Shown one piece after another: positions 1 to 14,925 of a stretch of 64,000 nt of DNA. Source of the stretch: Urechis unicinctus (lineage: Eukaryota > Annelida > Polychaeta > Xenopneusta > Urechidae); NCBI GenBank assembly GCA_034190875.2, contig CM067350.1:19846207-19910206 (forward strand), in the 5' to 3' direction. Every line of letters begins with the position of its first letter. Within the stretch, counting starts at the first letter, position 1. Both the position numbers and the translations under genes were made by a program. Under the pieces are notes generated by a model, which was not told the origin of the DNA, ran no database searches, and saw only the letters and a list, made by a program, of their open reading frames with translations.

Positions 1-3000
1 TACAGCTGACTGAGATGTCAGTGTAGTGAACTCAAGATACAGCGGACGATAATGTCAGCGTAGCGAACTTCATATACAGCTGACTGAGATGTCAATGTAG
101 TGATCTCTATATACAGCGGACGATGATGTCAGTGTAGTGAACATTTATATACAGCGCACTATGGTGTCAGTGTAGCGAACTCTATATACAGCGGACGATG
201 ATGTCAACGTAGTGTACTCTATATACAGATGACTGAGATATCTGCGTAGTGAACTCTATAAACAGCACACGATGATGTCAGTGTGGTGAACTCTACATAA
301 AGCGGACGATGATGTCAGTGTAGCAAACTTTATATACAGCTTTCTGAAATGTCAACGTTGTGTACTCTAAATACAGCGGACGATGATGTCAGTGTAGCGA
401 ACTCTATAAACAGCGGACGATAATGTTAGCGTTTCGACTTTATATACAGCTGACTGAGATGTTAATGTAGTGAACTCTATATAAAGCGGACGATGATGTC
501 ATTGTAGTGAACATTATATAAAGCGCACGATGATGTCAGTGTAGCGAACTCTATGTACAGCGGACGATGATGTCAACGTATTGTACTCTATATACAGCTG
601 ACTGAGATGCTGCGTAGTGAACTCTATATACAGCGCATGATGATGTCAGCGTGGTGAACTCTACATACAGCGGACGATGATGTCATTGTAGCGAACTCTA
701 TATACAACTGACTGAAATGTCAATGTAGTGAACTCTATATACAGCGGACGATGATGTCAGATTAGCAAACTCTCTATACATCTGACTGAGATGTCAATGT
801 AAACTCTATATACAGCGGACGATGATGTCAGCGTTGCGAACTTCATATACAGCTGACTGAGATGTCAATGTAGTGAACTCTATATACAGCGGACGATGAT
901 GTCAGTGTAGTGAACATTTTATACAGCGCACTATGGTGTCAGTGTAGCGAACTCTATATACAGCGGACGATGATGTCAGATTAGCAAACTACCTATACAT
1001 CTGACTGAGATGTCAATGTAAACTCTATATACAGCGGACGATGATGTCAGCGTAGCGAACTTCATATACAGCTGACTGAGATGTCAATGTAGTGAACTCT
1101 ATATACAGCGGACGATGATGTCAGTGTAGTGAACATTTTATACAGCGCACTATGGTGTCAGTGTAGCGAACTCTATATACAGCGGACGATGATGTCAACG
1201 TAGTGTACTCTATATACAGATGACTGAGATATCTGCGTAGTGAACTCTATAAACAGCACACGATGATGTCAGTGTGGTGAACTCTACATAAAGCGGACGA
1301 TGATGTCAGTGTAGCGAACTATATATACAGCTGACTGAAATATCAACGTAGGGTACTCTATATGCAGCGGACAATGATGTCAGTGTAGGGAACTCGATCA
1401 ACAGCGGACGATGATGTTAGTGTAGCGAACTTTATATACAGCGGACTGAGATGTCAATTTAGCTAACTCTATATTCAGCGGACGATGATGTCAGTATAGC
1501 GAACTCTCCGTACAGCAGACGATGATCTTAATATAGCGAACTCTATATACAGCTTACTGAGATGTCAATGTAGCGAACTCTATATACAGCGGACGATGAT
1601 ATCTGTGTAGCGAACTCTATATACTGCGGACGATGATGTTAGTGTAGCGAACTCTATGTACAGCCGACTATGATGTCAGCGTAGCGAACATCATGTACAG
1701 CCGACTGAGATGTTAATGTAGAGAACTCTATATACAGAGGACAATGATGTCAGCGTAGCGAACTTTATATAAAGCGGACTGAGATGTCAATATAGCGAAC
1801 TCTATATTCAGCGGACGATGATGTCAGTATAGTGAACTCTACGTACAGCAGACGATGATGTTAGTGTAGCGAACTCTATATACAGCTTACTGAAATATCA
1901 ACGTAGGGTACTCTATATACAGCGGACGATGATGTCAGTGTAGGGAACTCGATCAACAGCGGACGATGATGCTAGTGTAGCGAACTTTATATACAGCTGA
2001 CTAAGATGTCAATGTAGTCAACTCTATATACAGCGCACGATGATGTCAGTGTAGTGAACTCTATATACAGCGCACGATGATGTCAGCGTAGCTAACTTCA
2101 TATGATCAATGTAGCGAACTCTATATACAGCTTACTGAGATGTCAATGTAGCGAACTCTATATACAGCGGACGATGATATCAGCGTTGCGAACTTCATAA
2201 ACAGCTGACTGAGATGTCAATGTAGTGAACTGTATATACAACGGACGATGATGTTAGTGTAGCGAACTCTATTTACAGCGGACGATGATGTCAGCGTAGC
2301 GAACTCCATATACAGCTGACTGAGATGTCAATGTAGTGTTCTCTAAATACAGCGGACGATGATGTCAGTGTAGCAAACTCTATAAACAGCGGACGATAAT
2401 GTTAGCGTTTCGAACTTTATATACAGCTGACTGAGATGTTAATGTAGTGAACTCTATATAAAGCGGACGATGATGTCATTGTAGTGAACATTATATAAAG
2501 CGCACGATGATATCAGTGTAGCGAAATCTATATACAGGTGACTGAGATGTCAATGTAAACTCTAAATACAGCGGACGATGAAGTCAGCGTAGCGAACTTC
2601 ATATACAGCTGACTGAGATGTCAATGTAGTAAACTCTATATACAGCGGACGATGATGTCAGTGTAGTGAACATTTTATACAGCGCACGATGATGTCAGTG
2701 TAGCGATCTCTATATACAGCGGACGATGATGTCAACCTAGTGTATTCTATATACAGCTGACTGAGATGTCTGGGTAGTGAACTCTATATACAGCACACGA
2801 TGATGTCAGTGTGGTGAACTCTACATAAAGCGGACGATGATGTCAGTGTAGCGAACTATATATACAGCTGACTGAAATATCAACGTAGGGTACTCTATAT
2901 ACAGCGGACGATGATGTCAGTGTAGGGAACTCGATCAACAGCGGACGATCATGTTAGTGTAGCGAACTCTATATACAGCTGACAATGATGTCAATTCAGC

Positions 3001-5860
3001 GAACTTTATATACAGCTGACTATAATGTCAGTGCAGCGTAGTCAATATACGGCTGACAATTATGTGAATAAAGTGAACTCTGCATACAGCAGACGATGAT
3101 GTCAACGTAGTGTACTCTATATATAGCTGACTGAAATGTCAATGTAAACTCTATATACAGCGGACAATGATGTCAGCGTTGCGAACTTCATATACAGCTG
3201 ACTGAGATGTCAATGTAGTGAACTGTATATACAACGGACGATGATGTTAGTGTAGCGAACTCTATTTACAGCGGACGATGATGTCAGATTAGCGAACTCT
3301 CTATACATCTGACTGAGATGTCAATGTAAACTCTATATACAGCGCACGATGATGTCAGCGTAGCGAGCTGCATATACAGCTGACTGAGATGTCAATATAG
3401 TGATCTCTATATTCTGCGGACGATGATGTTAGTGTATCGAACTTTATATACAGCTGACTGAGATGTCAGTGTAGTGAACTCAAGATACAGCGGACGATAA
3501 TGTCAGCGTAGCGAACTTCATATACAGCTGACTGAGATGTCAATGTAGTGATCTCTATATACAGCGGACGATGATGTCAGTGTAGTGAACATTTTATACA
3601 GCGCACTATGGTGTCAGTGTAGCGAACTCTATATACAGCGGACGATGATGTCAACGTAGTGTACTCTATATACAGATGACTGAGATATCTGCGTAGTGAA
3701 CTCTATAAACAGCACACGATGATGTCAGTGTGGTGAACTCTACATAAAGCGGACGATGATGTCAGTGTAGCAAACTTTATATACAGCTTTCTGAAATGTC
3801 AACGTTGTGTACTGTAAATACAGCGGACGATGATGTCAGTGTAGCGAACTCTATAAACAGCGGACGATAATGTTAGCGTTTCGACTTTATATACAGCTGA
3901 CTGAGATGTTAATGTAGTGAACTCTATATAAAGCAGACGATGATGTCATTGTAGTGAACATTATATAAAGCGCACGATGATGTCAGTGTAGCGAACTCTA
4001 TGTACAGCGGACGATGATGTCAACGTATTGTACTCTATATACAGCTGACTGAGATGCTGCGTAGTGAACTCTATATACAGCGCATGATGATGTCAGCGTG
4101 GTGAACTCTACATACAGCGGACGATGATGTCATTGTAGCGAACTCTATATACAACTGACTGAAATGTCAATGTAGTGAACTCTATATACAGCGGACGATG
4201 ATGTCAGATTAGCAAACTCTCTATACATCTGACTGAGATGTCAATGTAAACTCTATATACAGCGGACGATGATGTCAGCGTAGCGAACTTCATATACAGC
4301 TGACTGAGATGTCAATGTAGTGAACTCTATATACAGCGGACGATGATGTCAGTGTAGTGAACATTTTATACAGCGCACTATGGTGTCAGTGTAGCGAACT
4401 CTATATACAGCGGACGATGATGTCAACGTAGTGTACTCTATATACAGATGACTGAGATGTCTGCGTAGTGAACTCTATAAACAGCACACGATGATGTCAG
4501 TGTGGTGAACTCTACATAAAGCGGACGATGATGTCAGTGTAGCGAACTATATATACAGCTGACTGAAATATCAACGTAGGGTACTCTATATGCAGCGGAC
4601 AATGATGTCAGTGTAGGGAACTCGATCAACAGCGGACGATGATGTTTAGTGTAGCGAACTTTATATACAGCGGACTGAGATGTCAATTTAGCTAACTCTA
4701 TATTCAGCGGACGATGATGTCAGTATAGCGAACTCTCCGTACAGCAGACGATGATCTTAATATAGCGAACTCTATATACAGCTTACTGAGATGTCAATGT
4801 AGCGAACTCTATATACAGCGGACGATGATATCTGTGTAGCGAACTCTATATACTGCGGACGATGATGTTAGTGTAGCGAACTCTATGTACAGCCGACTAT
4901 GATGTCAGCGTAGCGAACATCATGTACAGCCGACTGAGATGTTAATGTAGAGAACTCTATATACAGAGGACAATGATGTCAGCGTAGCGAACTTTATATA
5001 AAGCGGACTGAGATGTCAATATAGCGAACTCTATATTCAGCGGACGATGATGTCAGTATAGTGAACTCTACGTACAGCAGACGATGATGTTAGTGTAGCG
5101 AACTCTATATACAGCTTACTGAAATATCAACGTAGGGTACTCTATATACAGCGGACGATGATGTCAGTGTAGGGAACTCGATCAACAGCGGACGATGATG
5201 CTAGTGTAGCGAACTTTATATACAGCTGACTAAGATGTCAATGTAGTCAACTCTATATACAGCGCACGATGATGTCAGTGTAGTGAACTCTATATACAGC
5301 GCACGATGATGTCAGCGTAGCTAACTTCATATGATCAATGTAGCGAACTCTATATACAGCTTACTGAGATGTCAATGTAGCGAACTCTATATACAGCGGA
5401 CGATGATATCAGCGTTGCGAACTTCATAAACAGCTGACTGAGATGTCAATGTAGTGAACTGTATATACAACGGACGATGATGTTAGTGTAGCGAACTCTA
5501 TTTACAGCGGACGATGATGTCAGCGTAGCGAACTCCATATACAGCTGACTGAGATGTCAATGTAGTGTTCTCTAAATACAGCGGACGATGATGTCAGTGT
5601 AGCAAACTCTATAAACAGCGGACGATAATGTTAGCGTTTCGAACTTTATATACAGCTGACTGAGATGTTAATGTAGTGAACTCTATATAAAGCGGACGAT
5701 GATGTCATTGTAGTGAACATTATATAAAGCGCACGATGATATCAGTGTAGCGAAATCTATATACAGGTGACTGAGATGTCAATGTAAACTCTATATACAG
5801 CGGACGATGATGTTAGTGTAGCGCACTATATATACAGCTGACTGAAATGTCAATGTAGTG
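1..5860. repeat. Higher-order repeat of about 3.4 kb, two copies
   Basis: The monomer order starting at position 1 restarts at 3449: the same rare variants (AGTGAACTCAAGATACAG, then GATAATGTCAGCG) appear in the same order. The copies stay collinear to about 2540 and 5770. The landmark TATGATCAATG falls at 2101 and 5330, a spacing of 3229 rather than 3448. The 219-bp difference is explained by a local duplication inside the first copy. After about 2560 the first copy lacks a block of units that the second keeps. This shows amplification of multi-kilobase blocks, not only of single monomers. Confidence 0.85.
782..1219. repeat. Local 219-bp tandem duplication within the satellite
   Basis: The stretch beginning CTGACTGAGATGTCAATG at 782 repeats at 1001, with the same six following monomers, including the unit with GTGAACATTTTATACAGCG. 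The homologous place in the second 3.4-kb copy (around 4230-4450) holds a single copy, so the duplication arose after the large blocks separated, or was lost from the second. Confidence 0.85.
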
Positions 5861-5875
5861 AACTCTATATACAGC

Positions 5876-8230
5876 GGACGATGATGTCAGATTAGCGAAC
5901 TCTCTATACAGCTGACTGAGATGTCAATGTAAACTCTAAATACAGCGGACGATGAAGTCAGCGTAGCGAACTTCATATACAGCAGACTGAGATGTCAATG
6001 TAGTAAACTCTATATACAGCGGACGATGATGTCAGTGTAGTGAACATTTTATACAGCGCACGATGATGTCAGTGTAGCGATCTCTATATACAGCGGACGA
6101 TGATGTCAACCTAGTGTATTCTATATACAGCTGACTAAGATGTCTGCGTAGTGAACTCTATATACAGCACACGATGATGTCAGTGTGGTGAACTCTACAT
6201 AAAGCGGACGATGATGTCAGTGTAGCGAACTATATATACAGCTGACTGAAATATCAACGTAGGGTACTCTATATACAGCGGACGATGATGTCAGTGTAGG
6301 GAACTCGATCAACAGCGGACGATCATGTTAGTGTAGCGAACTCTATATACAGCTGACAATGATGTCAATTCAGCGAACTTTATATACAGCTGACTATAAT
6401 GTCAGTGCAGCATAGTCAATATACGGCTGACAATTATGTGAATAAAGTGAACTCTGCATACAGCAGACGATGATGTCAACGTAGTGTACTCTATATACAG
6501 CTGACTGAAATGTTAATGTAAACTCTATATACAGCGGACAATGATGTCAGCGTTGCGAACATCATATACAGCAGACTGAGATGTCAATGTAGTGAACTGT
6601 ATATACAACGGACGATGATGTTAGTGTAGCGAACTCTATAAACAGCGGACGATAATGTTAGCGTTTCGAACTTTATATACAGCTGACGAGATGTTAATGT
6701 AGTGAACTCTATATAAAGCGGACGATGATGTCATTGCAGTGAACATTATATAAGCGCACGATGATATCAGTGTATAACTCTATATACAGGTGACTGAGAT
6801 GTCAATGTAGTGAACTCTATATACAGCGGACGATGATGTCAGATTAGCGAACTATCTATACAGCTGACTGAGATGTCAATGTAAACTCTATATACAGCGG
6901 ACGATGACGTCAGCGTAGCGAACTTCATATACAGCTGACTGAGATGTCAATGTAGTGAACTCTATATACAGCGGACGATGATGTCAGTGTAGTGAACATT
7001 TTATACAGCGCACGATGATGTCAGTGTAGCGAACTCTATATACAGCGGACGATGATGTCAACGTAGTGAACTCTATATACAGCTGACTGAGATATCTGCG
7101 TAGTGAACTCTATATACAGCACACGATGATGTCAGTGTGGTGAACTCTACATAAAGCAGACGATGATGTCAGTGTAGCGAACTATATATACAGCTGACTG
7201 AAATATCAACGTAGGGTACTCTATATACAGCGGACGATGATGTCAGTGTAGGGAACTCGATCAACAGCGGACGATCATGTTAGTGTAGCGAACTCTATAT
7301 ACAGCTGACAATGATGTCAATTCAGCGAACTTTATATACAGCTGACTATAATGTCAGTGCAGCATAGTCAATATACGGCTGACAATTATGTGAATAAAGT
7401 GAACTCTGCATACAGCAGACGATGATGTCAACGTAGTGTACTCTATATACAGCTGACTGAAATGTTAATGTAAACTCTATATACAGCGGACAATGATGTC
7501 AGCGTTGCGAACATCATATACAGCAGACTGAGATGTCAATGTAGTGAACTGTATATACAACGGACGATGATGTTAGTGTAGCGAACTCTATAAACAGCGG
7601 ACGATAATGTTAGCGTTTCGAACTTTATATACAGCTGACGAGATGTTAATGTAGTGAACTCTATATAAAGCGGACGATGATGTCATTGCAGTGAACATTA
7701 TATAAAGCGCACGATGATATCAGTGTAGCGAACTCTATATACAGGTGACTGAGATGTCAATGTAGTGAACTCTATATACAGCGGACGATGATGTCAGATT
7801 AGCGAACTATCTATACAGCTGACTGAGATGTCAATGTAAACTCTATATACAGCGGACGATGACGTCAGCGTAGCGAACTTCATATACAGCTGACTCAGAT
7901 GTCAATGTAGTGAACTCTATATACAGCGGACGATGATGTCAGTGTAGTGAACATTTTATACAGCGCACTATGATGTCAGTGTAGCGAACTCTATATACAG
8001 CGGACGATGATGTCAACGTAGTGTACTCTATATACAGATGACTGAGATATCTGCGTAGTGAACTCTAAAAACAGCACACGATGATGTCAGTGTGGTGAAC
8101 TCTACATAAAGCGGACGATGATGTCAGTGTAGCGAACTATATATACAGCTGACTGAAATATCAACGTAGGGTACTCTATATGCAGCGGACAATGATGTCA
8201 GTGTAGGGAACTCGATCAACAGCGGACGAT
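5876..8230. repeat. 952-bp higher-order repeat, about 2.5 copies
   Basis: The landmark GTCAATATACGGCTGAC is at 6415 and 7367, 952 bp apart. Flanking monomers are collinear from about 5876/6830, and a third partial copy begins at about 7784 and runs to about 8230. Small differences (for example a deleted base pair near 6750-6775) separate the copies. The length is close to 26 monomers once the shortened 34-bp units are counted. Confidence 0.85.
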
Positions 8231-11200
8231 GATGTTAGTGTAGCGAACTTTATATACAGCTGACTGAGATGTCAATGTAGTGAACTCTAAATAGAGCGGA
8301 ATATGATATCAGCGCAGCGAACTCTATATACAGCTGACAATGATATCAGCGTAGTGAACTCCATATACAGCTGACTGAGATGTCTATGTAGTGAACTCTA
8401 TATACAGCGGACGATGATGTCAGTGTAGCAAACTTTATATACAGCTTTCTGAAATGTCAACGTTGTGTACTCTATATACAGCGGACGATGATGTCAGTGT
8501 AGCGAACTCTATATACAGCGGACGATGATGTCAGCGTAGCGAACTTCATATACAGCTGACTGAGATGTCAATGTAGTGAACTCTATATAAAGCGGACGAT
8601 GATGTCATTGTAGTGAACATTATATAAAGCGCACGATGATGTCAGTGTAGCGAACTCTATGTACAGCGGACGATGATGTCAACGTATTGTACTCTATATA
8701 CAGCTGACTGAGATGCTGCGTAGTGAACTCTATATACAGCGCATGATGATGTCAGCGTGATGAACTCTACATACAACGGACGATGATGTCATTGTAGCGA
8801 ACTCTCTATACAACTGACTGAAATGTCAATGTAGTGAACTCTATATACAGCGGACGATGATGTCAGTGTAGCGAACTCTCTATACATCTGACTGAGATGT
8901 CAATGTAAACTCTATATACAGCGGACATTGATGTCAGCGTAGCGAACTTTATATACAGCGGACTGAGATGTCAATTTAGCTTACTCTATATTCAGCGGAC
9001 GATGATGTCAGTATAGCAATCTCTACGTACAGCAGACGATGATCTTAATATAGCGAACTCTATATACAGCTTACTGAGATGTCAATGTAGCGAACTCTAT
9101 ATGCAGCGGACGATGATATCTGTGTAGCGAACTCTATATACTGCGGACGATGATGTTAGTGTAGCGAACTCTATGTACAGCCGACTATGATGTCAGCGTA
9201 GTGAACTTCATATACAGCTTACTGAAATGTCAATGTAGCGAACTCTGTTTACAGCGGACGATGATATCAGTGTAGCGAACTCTATATACAGCTGACTGAG
9301 ATGTCAATGTAAACTCTATATACAGCTGACGATCATGTTAGTGTAGCGAACTCTATATACAGCGGACGATGATATCAGTGTAGCGAACTCTATATACAGC
9401 TGACTGAGATGTCAATGTAAAATCTATATACAGCGGACGATAATGTCAGCGTAGCGAACTTCATATACAGCTGACTGAGACGTTAATGTAGAGAACTCTA
9501 TATTCAGCGGACAATGATGTCAGCGTAGCGAACTTTATATACAGCGGACTGAGATGTCAATATAGCAAACTCTATATTCAGCGGACGATGATGTCAGTAT
9601 ATCGAACTCTACATACAGCAGACGATGATGTTAGTGTAGCGAACTCCATATACAGCTGACTGAGATGTCAATGTTTCGAACTCTATATACAGCGGACGAT
9701 GATATCAGTGTAGCGAACTCTATATACTGCGGACGATTATGTTAGTGTAGCGAACTCTGTGTACAGCCGACTATGATGTCAGCGTAGCGAACTTTATATT
9801 CAGCGGACTGATATGTCAATATAGCGAACTCTATATTCAGCGGACGATGATGTTAGTGTAGCGAACTCAATGTAAAACTGAATGAAATGTCAACGTAGGG
9901 TACTCTATATACAGCGGACGATGATGTCAGTGTAGCGAACTCTATAAACAGCGGACGATAATGTTAGTGTATCGAACTTTATATACAGCTGACTGAGATG
10001 TAAATGTAGTGAACTCTATATAAAGTGGACGATGATGTCATTGTAGTGAACATTATATAAAGCGCACGATGATGTCAGTGTAGCGAACTCTATGTACAGC
10101 GGACGATGATGTCAACGTATTGTACTCTATATACAGCTGACTGAGATGCTGCGTAGTGAACTCTATATACAGCGCATGATGATGTCAGTGTGGTCAACTC
10201 TACATACAGCGGACGATGATGTCATTGTAGCGAACTCTATATACAGCTGACTGAAATGTCAATGTAGTGAACTCTATATACAGCGGACGATGATGTCAGA
10301 TTAGCGAACTCTCTATACATCTGACTGAGATGTCAATGTAAACTCTATATACAGCGCACGATGATGTCAGCGTAGCGAGCTTCATATACAGCTGACTGAG
10401 ATGTCAATATAGTGATCTCTATATTCTGCGGACGATGATGTTAGTGTATGGAACTTTATATACAGCTGACTGAGATGTCAATGTAGTGATCTCTATATAC
10501 AGCGGACGATGATGTCAGTGTAGCAAACTTTATATACAGCTTTCTGAAATGTCAACGTTGTGTACTCTAAATACAGCGGACGATGATGTCAGTGTAGCGA
10601 ACTCTATAAACAGCGGACGATAATGTTAGCGTTTCGAACTTTATATACAGCTGACTGAGATGTTAATGTAGTGAACTCTATATAAAGCGGACGATGATGT
10701 CAGATTAGCGAACTCTCCATACATCTGACTGAGATGTCAATGTAAACTCTATATACAGCGGACGATAATATCTGTGTAGCGAATTCTATATACTGCGGAC
10801 GCTGATGTTAGTGTAGCGAACTCTATGTACAGCCGACTATGATGTCAGCGTAGCGAACTTCATTTACAGCCGACTGAGATGTTAATGTAGAGAACTCTAT
10901 ATACAGAGGACAATGATGTCAGCGTAGCGGACTTTATATAAAGCGGACTGAGATGTCATTATAGCGAATTCTATATACAGCGGACGATGATGTTAGTGTA
11001 GCGAACTCTATATACAGCTGACTGAAATGTCAATGTAGTGAACTCCATATACAGCGGACGATGATGTCAGATTAGCGAACTATCTATACAGCTGACTGAG
11101 ATGTCAATGTAAACTCTATATACAGCGGACGATGACGTCAGCGTAGCGAACTTCATATACAGCTGACTGAGATGTCAATGTAGTGAACTCTATATACAGC

Positions 11201-14200
11201 GGACGATGATGTCAGTGTAGTGAACATTTTATACAGCGCACTATGATGTCAGTGTAGCGAACTCTATATGCAGCGGACGATGATGTCAACGTAGTGTACT
11301 CTATATACAGATGACTGAGATATCTGCGTAGTGAACTCTATAAACAGCACACGATGATGTCAGTGTGGTGAAATCTACATAAAGCGGACGATGATGTCAG
11401 TGTGGCGAACTATATATACAGCTAACTGAAATATCAACGTAGGGTACTCTATATACAGCGGACGATGATGTCAGTGTAGGGAACTCGATCAACAGCGGAC
11501 GATGATGCTAGTGTAGCGAACTTTATATACAGCTGACTAAGATGTCAATGTAGTGAACTCTATATACAGCGCACGATGATGTCAGTGTAGTGAACTCTAT
11601 ATACAGCTTACTGAGATGTCAATGTAGCGAACTCTATATACAGCGGACGATGATATCAGTGTAGCGAACTCCATATACAGCTGACTGAGATGTCAATGTA
11701 AACTCTATATACAGCGGACGATGATGTTAGTGTAGCGCACTATTTATACAGCTGACTGAAATGTCAATGTAGTGAACTCTATATAGAGCGGACGATGATG
11801 TCAGATTAGCGAACTCTCTATACAGCTGACTGAGATGTCAATGTAAACTCTAAATACAGCGGACGATGAAGTCAGCGTAGCGAACTTCATATACAGCTGA
11901 CTGAGATGTCAATGTAGTGAACTCTATATACAGCGGACGATGATGTCAGTGTAGTGAACATTTTATACAGCGCACGATGATGTCAGTGTAGCGATCTCTA
12001 TATACAGCGGACGATGATGTCAACCTAGTGTATTCTATATACAGCTGACTGAGATGTCAATTCAGCGAACTTTATATACAGCTGACTATAATGTCAGTGT
12101 AGCGTAGTCAATATACGGCTGACAATTATGTGAATAAAGTGAACTCTGCATACAGCAGTCGATGATGTCAACGTAGTGTACTCTATATACAGCTGACTGA
12201 AATGTCAATGTAAACTCTATATACAGCGGACAATGATGTCAGCGTTGCGAACTTCATATACAACTGACTGAGATGTCAATGTAGTGAACTGTATATACAA
12301 CGGACGATGATGTTAGTGTAGTGAACTCTATTTACAGCGGACGATGATGTCAGCGTAGCGAACTCCATATACAGCTGACTGAGATGTCAATGTAGTGTTC
12401 TCTAAATACAGCGGACGATGATGTCAGTGTAGCGAACTCTATAAACAGCGGACGATGATGTCAGCGTAGCGAACTTCATATACAGCTGACTGAGATGTCA
12501 ATGTAGTGAACTCTATATAAAGCGGACGATGATGTCATTGTAGTGAACATTATATAAAGCGCACGATGATGTCAATATAGCGAACTCTATGTACAGCGGA
12601 CGATGATGCCAACGTATTGTACTCTATATACAGCTGACTGAGATGCTGCGTAGTGAACTCTATATACAGCGCATGATGATGTCAGCGTGGTGAACTCTAC
12701 ATACAGCGGACGATGATGTCATTGTAGCGAACTCTATATACAACTGACTGAAATGTCAATGTAGTGAACTCTATATACAGCGGACGATGATGTCAGATTA
12801 GCGAACTCTCTATACATCTGACTGAGATGTCAATGTAAACTCTATATACAGCGCACGATTATGTCAGCGTAGCGAGCTTCATATACAGCTGACTGAGATG
12901 TCAATATAGTGATCTCTATATTCTGCGGACGATGATGTTAGTATATCGAACTTTATATACAGCTGACTGAGATGTCAGTGTAGTGAACTCAAGATACAGC
13001 GGACGATAATGTCAGCGTAGCGAACTTCATATACAGCTGACTGAGATGTCAATGTAGTGATCTCTATATACAGCGGACGATGATGTCAGTGTAGCAAACT
13101 TTATATACAGCTTTCTGAAATGTCAACGTTGTGTACTCTAAATACAGCGGACGATGATGTCAGTGTAGCGAACTCTATAAACAGCGGACGATAATGCTAG
13201 CGTTTCGACTTTATATACAGCTGACTGAGATGTTAATGTAGTGAACTCTATATAAAGCGGACGATGATGTCATTGTAGTGAACATTATATAAAGCGCACG
13301 ATGATGTCAGTGTAGCGAACTCTATGTACAGCGGACGATGATGTCAACGTATTGTACTCTATATACAGCTGACTGAGATGCTGCGTAGTGAACTCTATAT
13401 ACAGCGCATGATGATGTCAGTGTGGTCAACTCTACATAAAGCGGACGATGATGTCAGTGTAGCGAACTATACATACAGCTGACTGAAATATCAACGTAGG
13501 GTACTCTATATACAGCGGACAATGATGTCAGTGTAGGGAACTCGATCAACAGCGGACGATGATGCTAGTGTAGCGAACTTTATATACAGCTGACTAAGAT
13601 GTCAATGTAGTGAACTCTATATACAGCGCACGATGATGTCAGTGTAGTGAACTCTATATACAGCGCACGATGATGTCAGCGTAGCTAACTTCATATGATC
13701 AATGTAGCGAACTCTATATAGAGCTTACTGAGATGTCAATGTAGCGAACTCTATATACAGCGGACGATGATATCAGTGTAGCGAACTCCATATACAGCTG
13801 ACTGAGATGTCAATGTAAACTCTATATACAGCGGACGATGCTGTTAGTGTAGCGCACTATATATACAGCTGACTGAAATGTCAATGTAGTGAACTCTATA
13901 TACAGCGGACGATGATGTCAGCGTAGCGAACTCCATATACAGCTGACTGAGATGTCAATGTAGTGATCTCTAAATACAGCGGACGATGATGTCAGTGTAG
14001 CGAACTCTATAAACATCGGACGATGATGTCAGTGTAGCGAACTCTAAGTACAGCGGACGATGATGTCAACGTATTGTACTCTATATACAGCTGACTGAGA
14101 TGCTGCGTAGTGAACTCTATATACAGCGCATGATGATGTCAGCGTGGTGAACTCTACATACAGCGGACGATGATGTCATTGTAGCGAACTCTATATACAA

Positions 14201-14925
14201 CTGACTGAAATGTCAATGTAGTGAACTCTATATACAGCGGACGATGATGTCAGATTAGCAAACTCTCTATACATCTGACTGAGATGTCAATGTAAACTCT
14301 ATATACAGCGGACGATGATGTCAGCGTAGCGAACTTCATATACAGCCGACTGAGATGTTAATGTAGAGAACTCTATATACAGCGGACATTGATGTCAGCG
14401 TAGCGAACTTTATATACAGCGGACGGAGATGTCAATTTAGCTAACTCTATATTCAGCGGACGATGATGTCAGTATAGCGAACTCTACGTACAGCAGACGA
14501 TGATCTTAATATAGCGAACTCTATATACAGCTTACTGAGATGTCAATGTAGCGAACTCTATATACAGCGGACGATGATATCTGTGTAGCGAACTCTATAT
14601 ACTGCGGACGATGATGTTAGTGTAGCGAACTCTATGTACAGCCGACTATGATGTCAGCGTAGCGAACTTCATATACAGCTTACTGAAATGTCAATGTAGC
14701 GAACTCTGTATACAGCGGACGATGATATCAGTGTAGCGAACTCTATATACAGCTGACTGAGATGTCAATGTAAACTCTTTATACAGCGGACGATCATGTT
14801 AGTGTAGCGAACTCTATATACAGCGGACGATGATATCAGTGTAGCGAACTCTATATACAGCTGACTGAGATGTCAATGTAGTGAACTCTATATACAGCGG
14901 ACGATGATGTCAGCGTAGCGAACTT
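8230..14925. repeat. Satellite, mixed variant blocks
   Basis: This part continues the 37-bp array and reuses variant blocks seen elsewhere, for example the GCGGAATATG unit near 8297 (shared with 24353, 26148, 34992, 37793 and 39133), the GTCAATATACGGCTGAC landmark at 12107 and the TATGATCAATG landmark near 13694. The blocks are in a different order from the first 8 kb, so no simple long period was read here. Nothing other than satellite was seen. Confidence 0.8.
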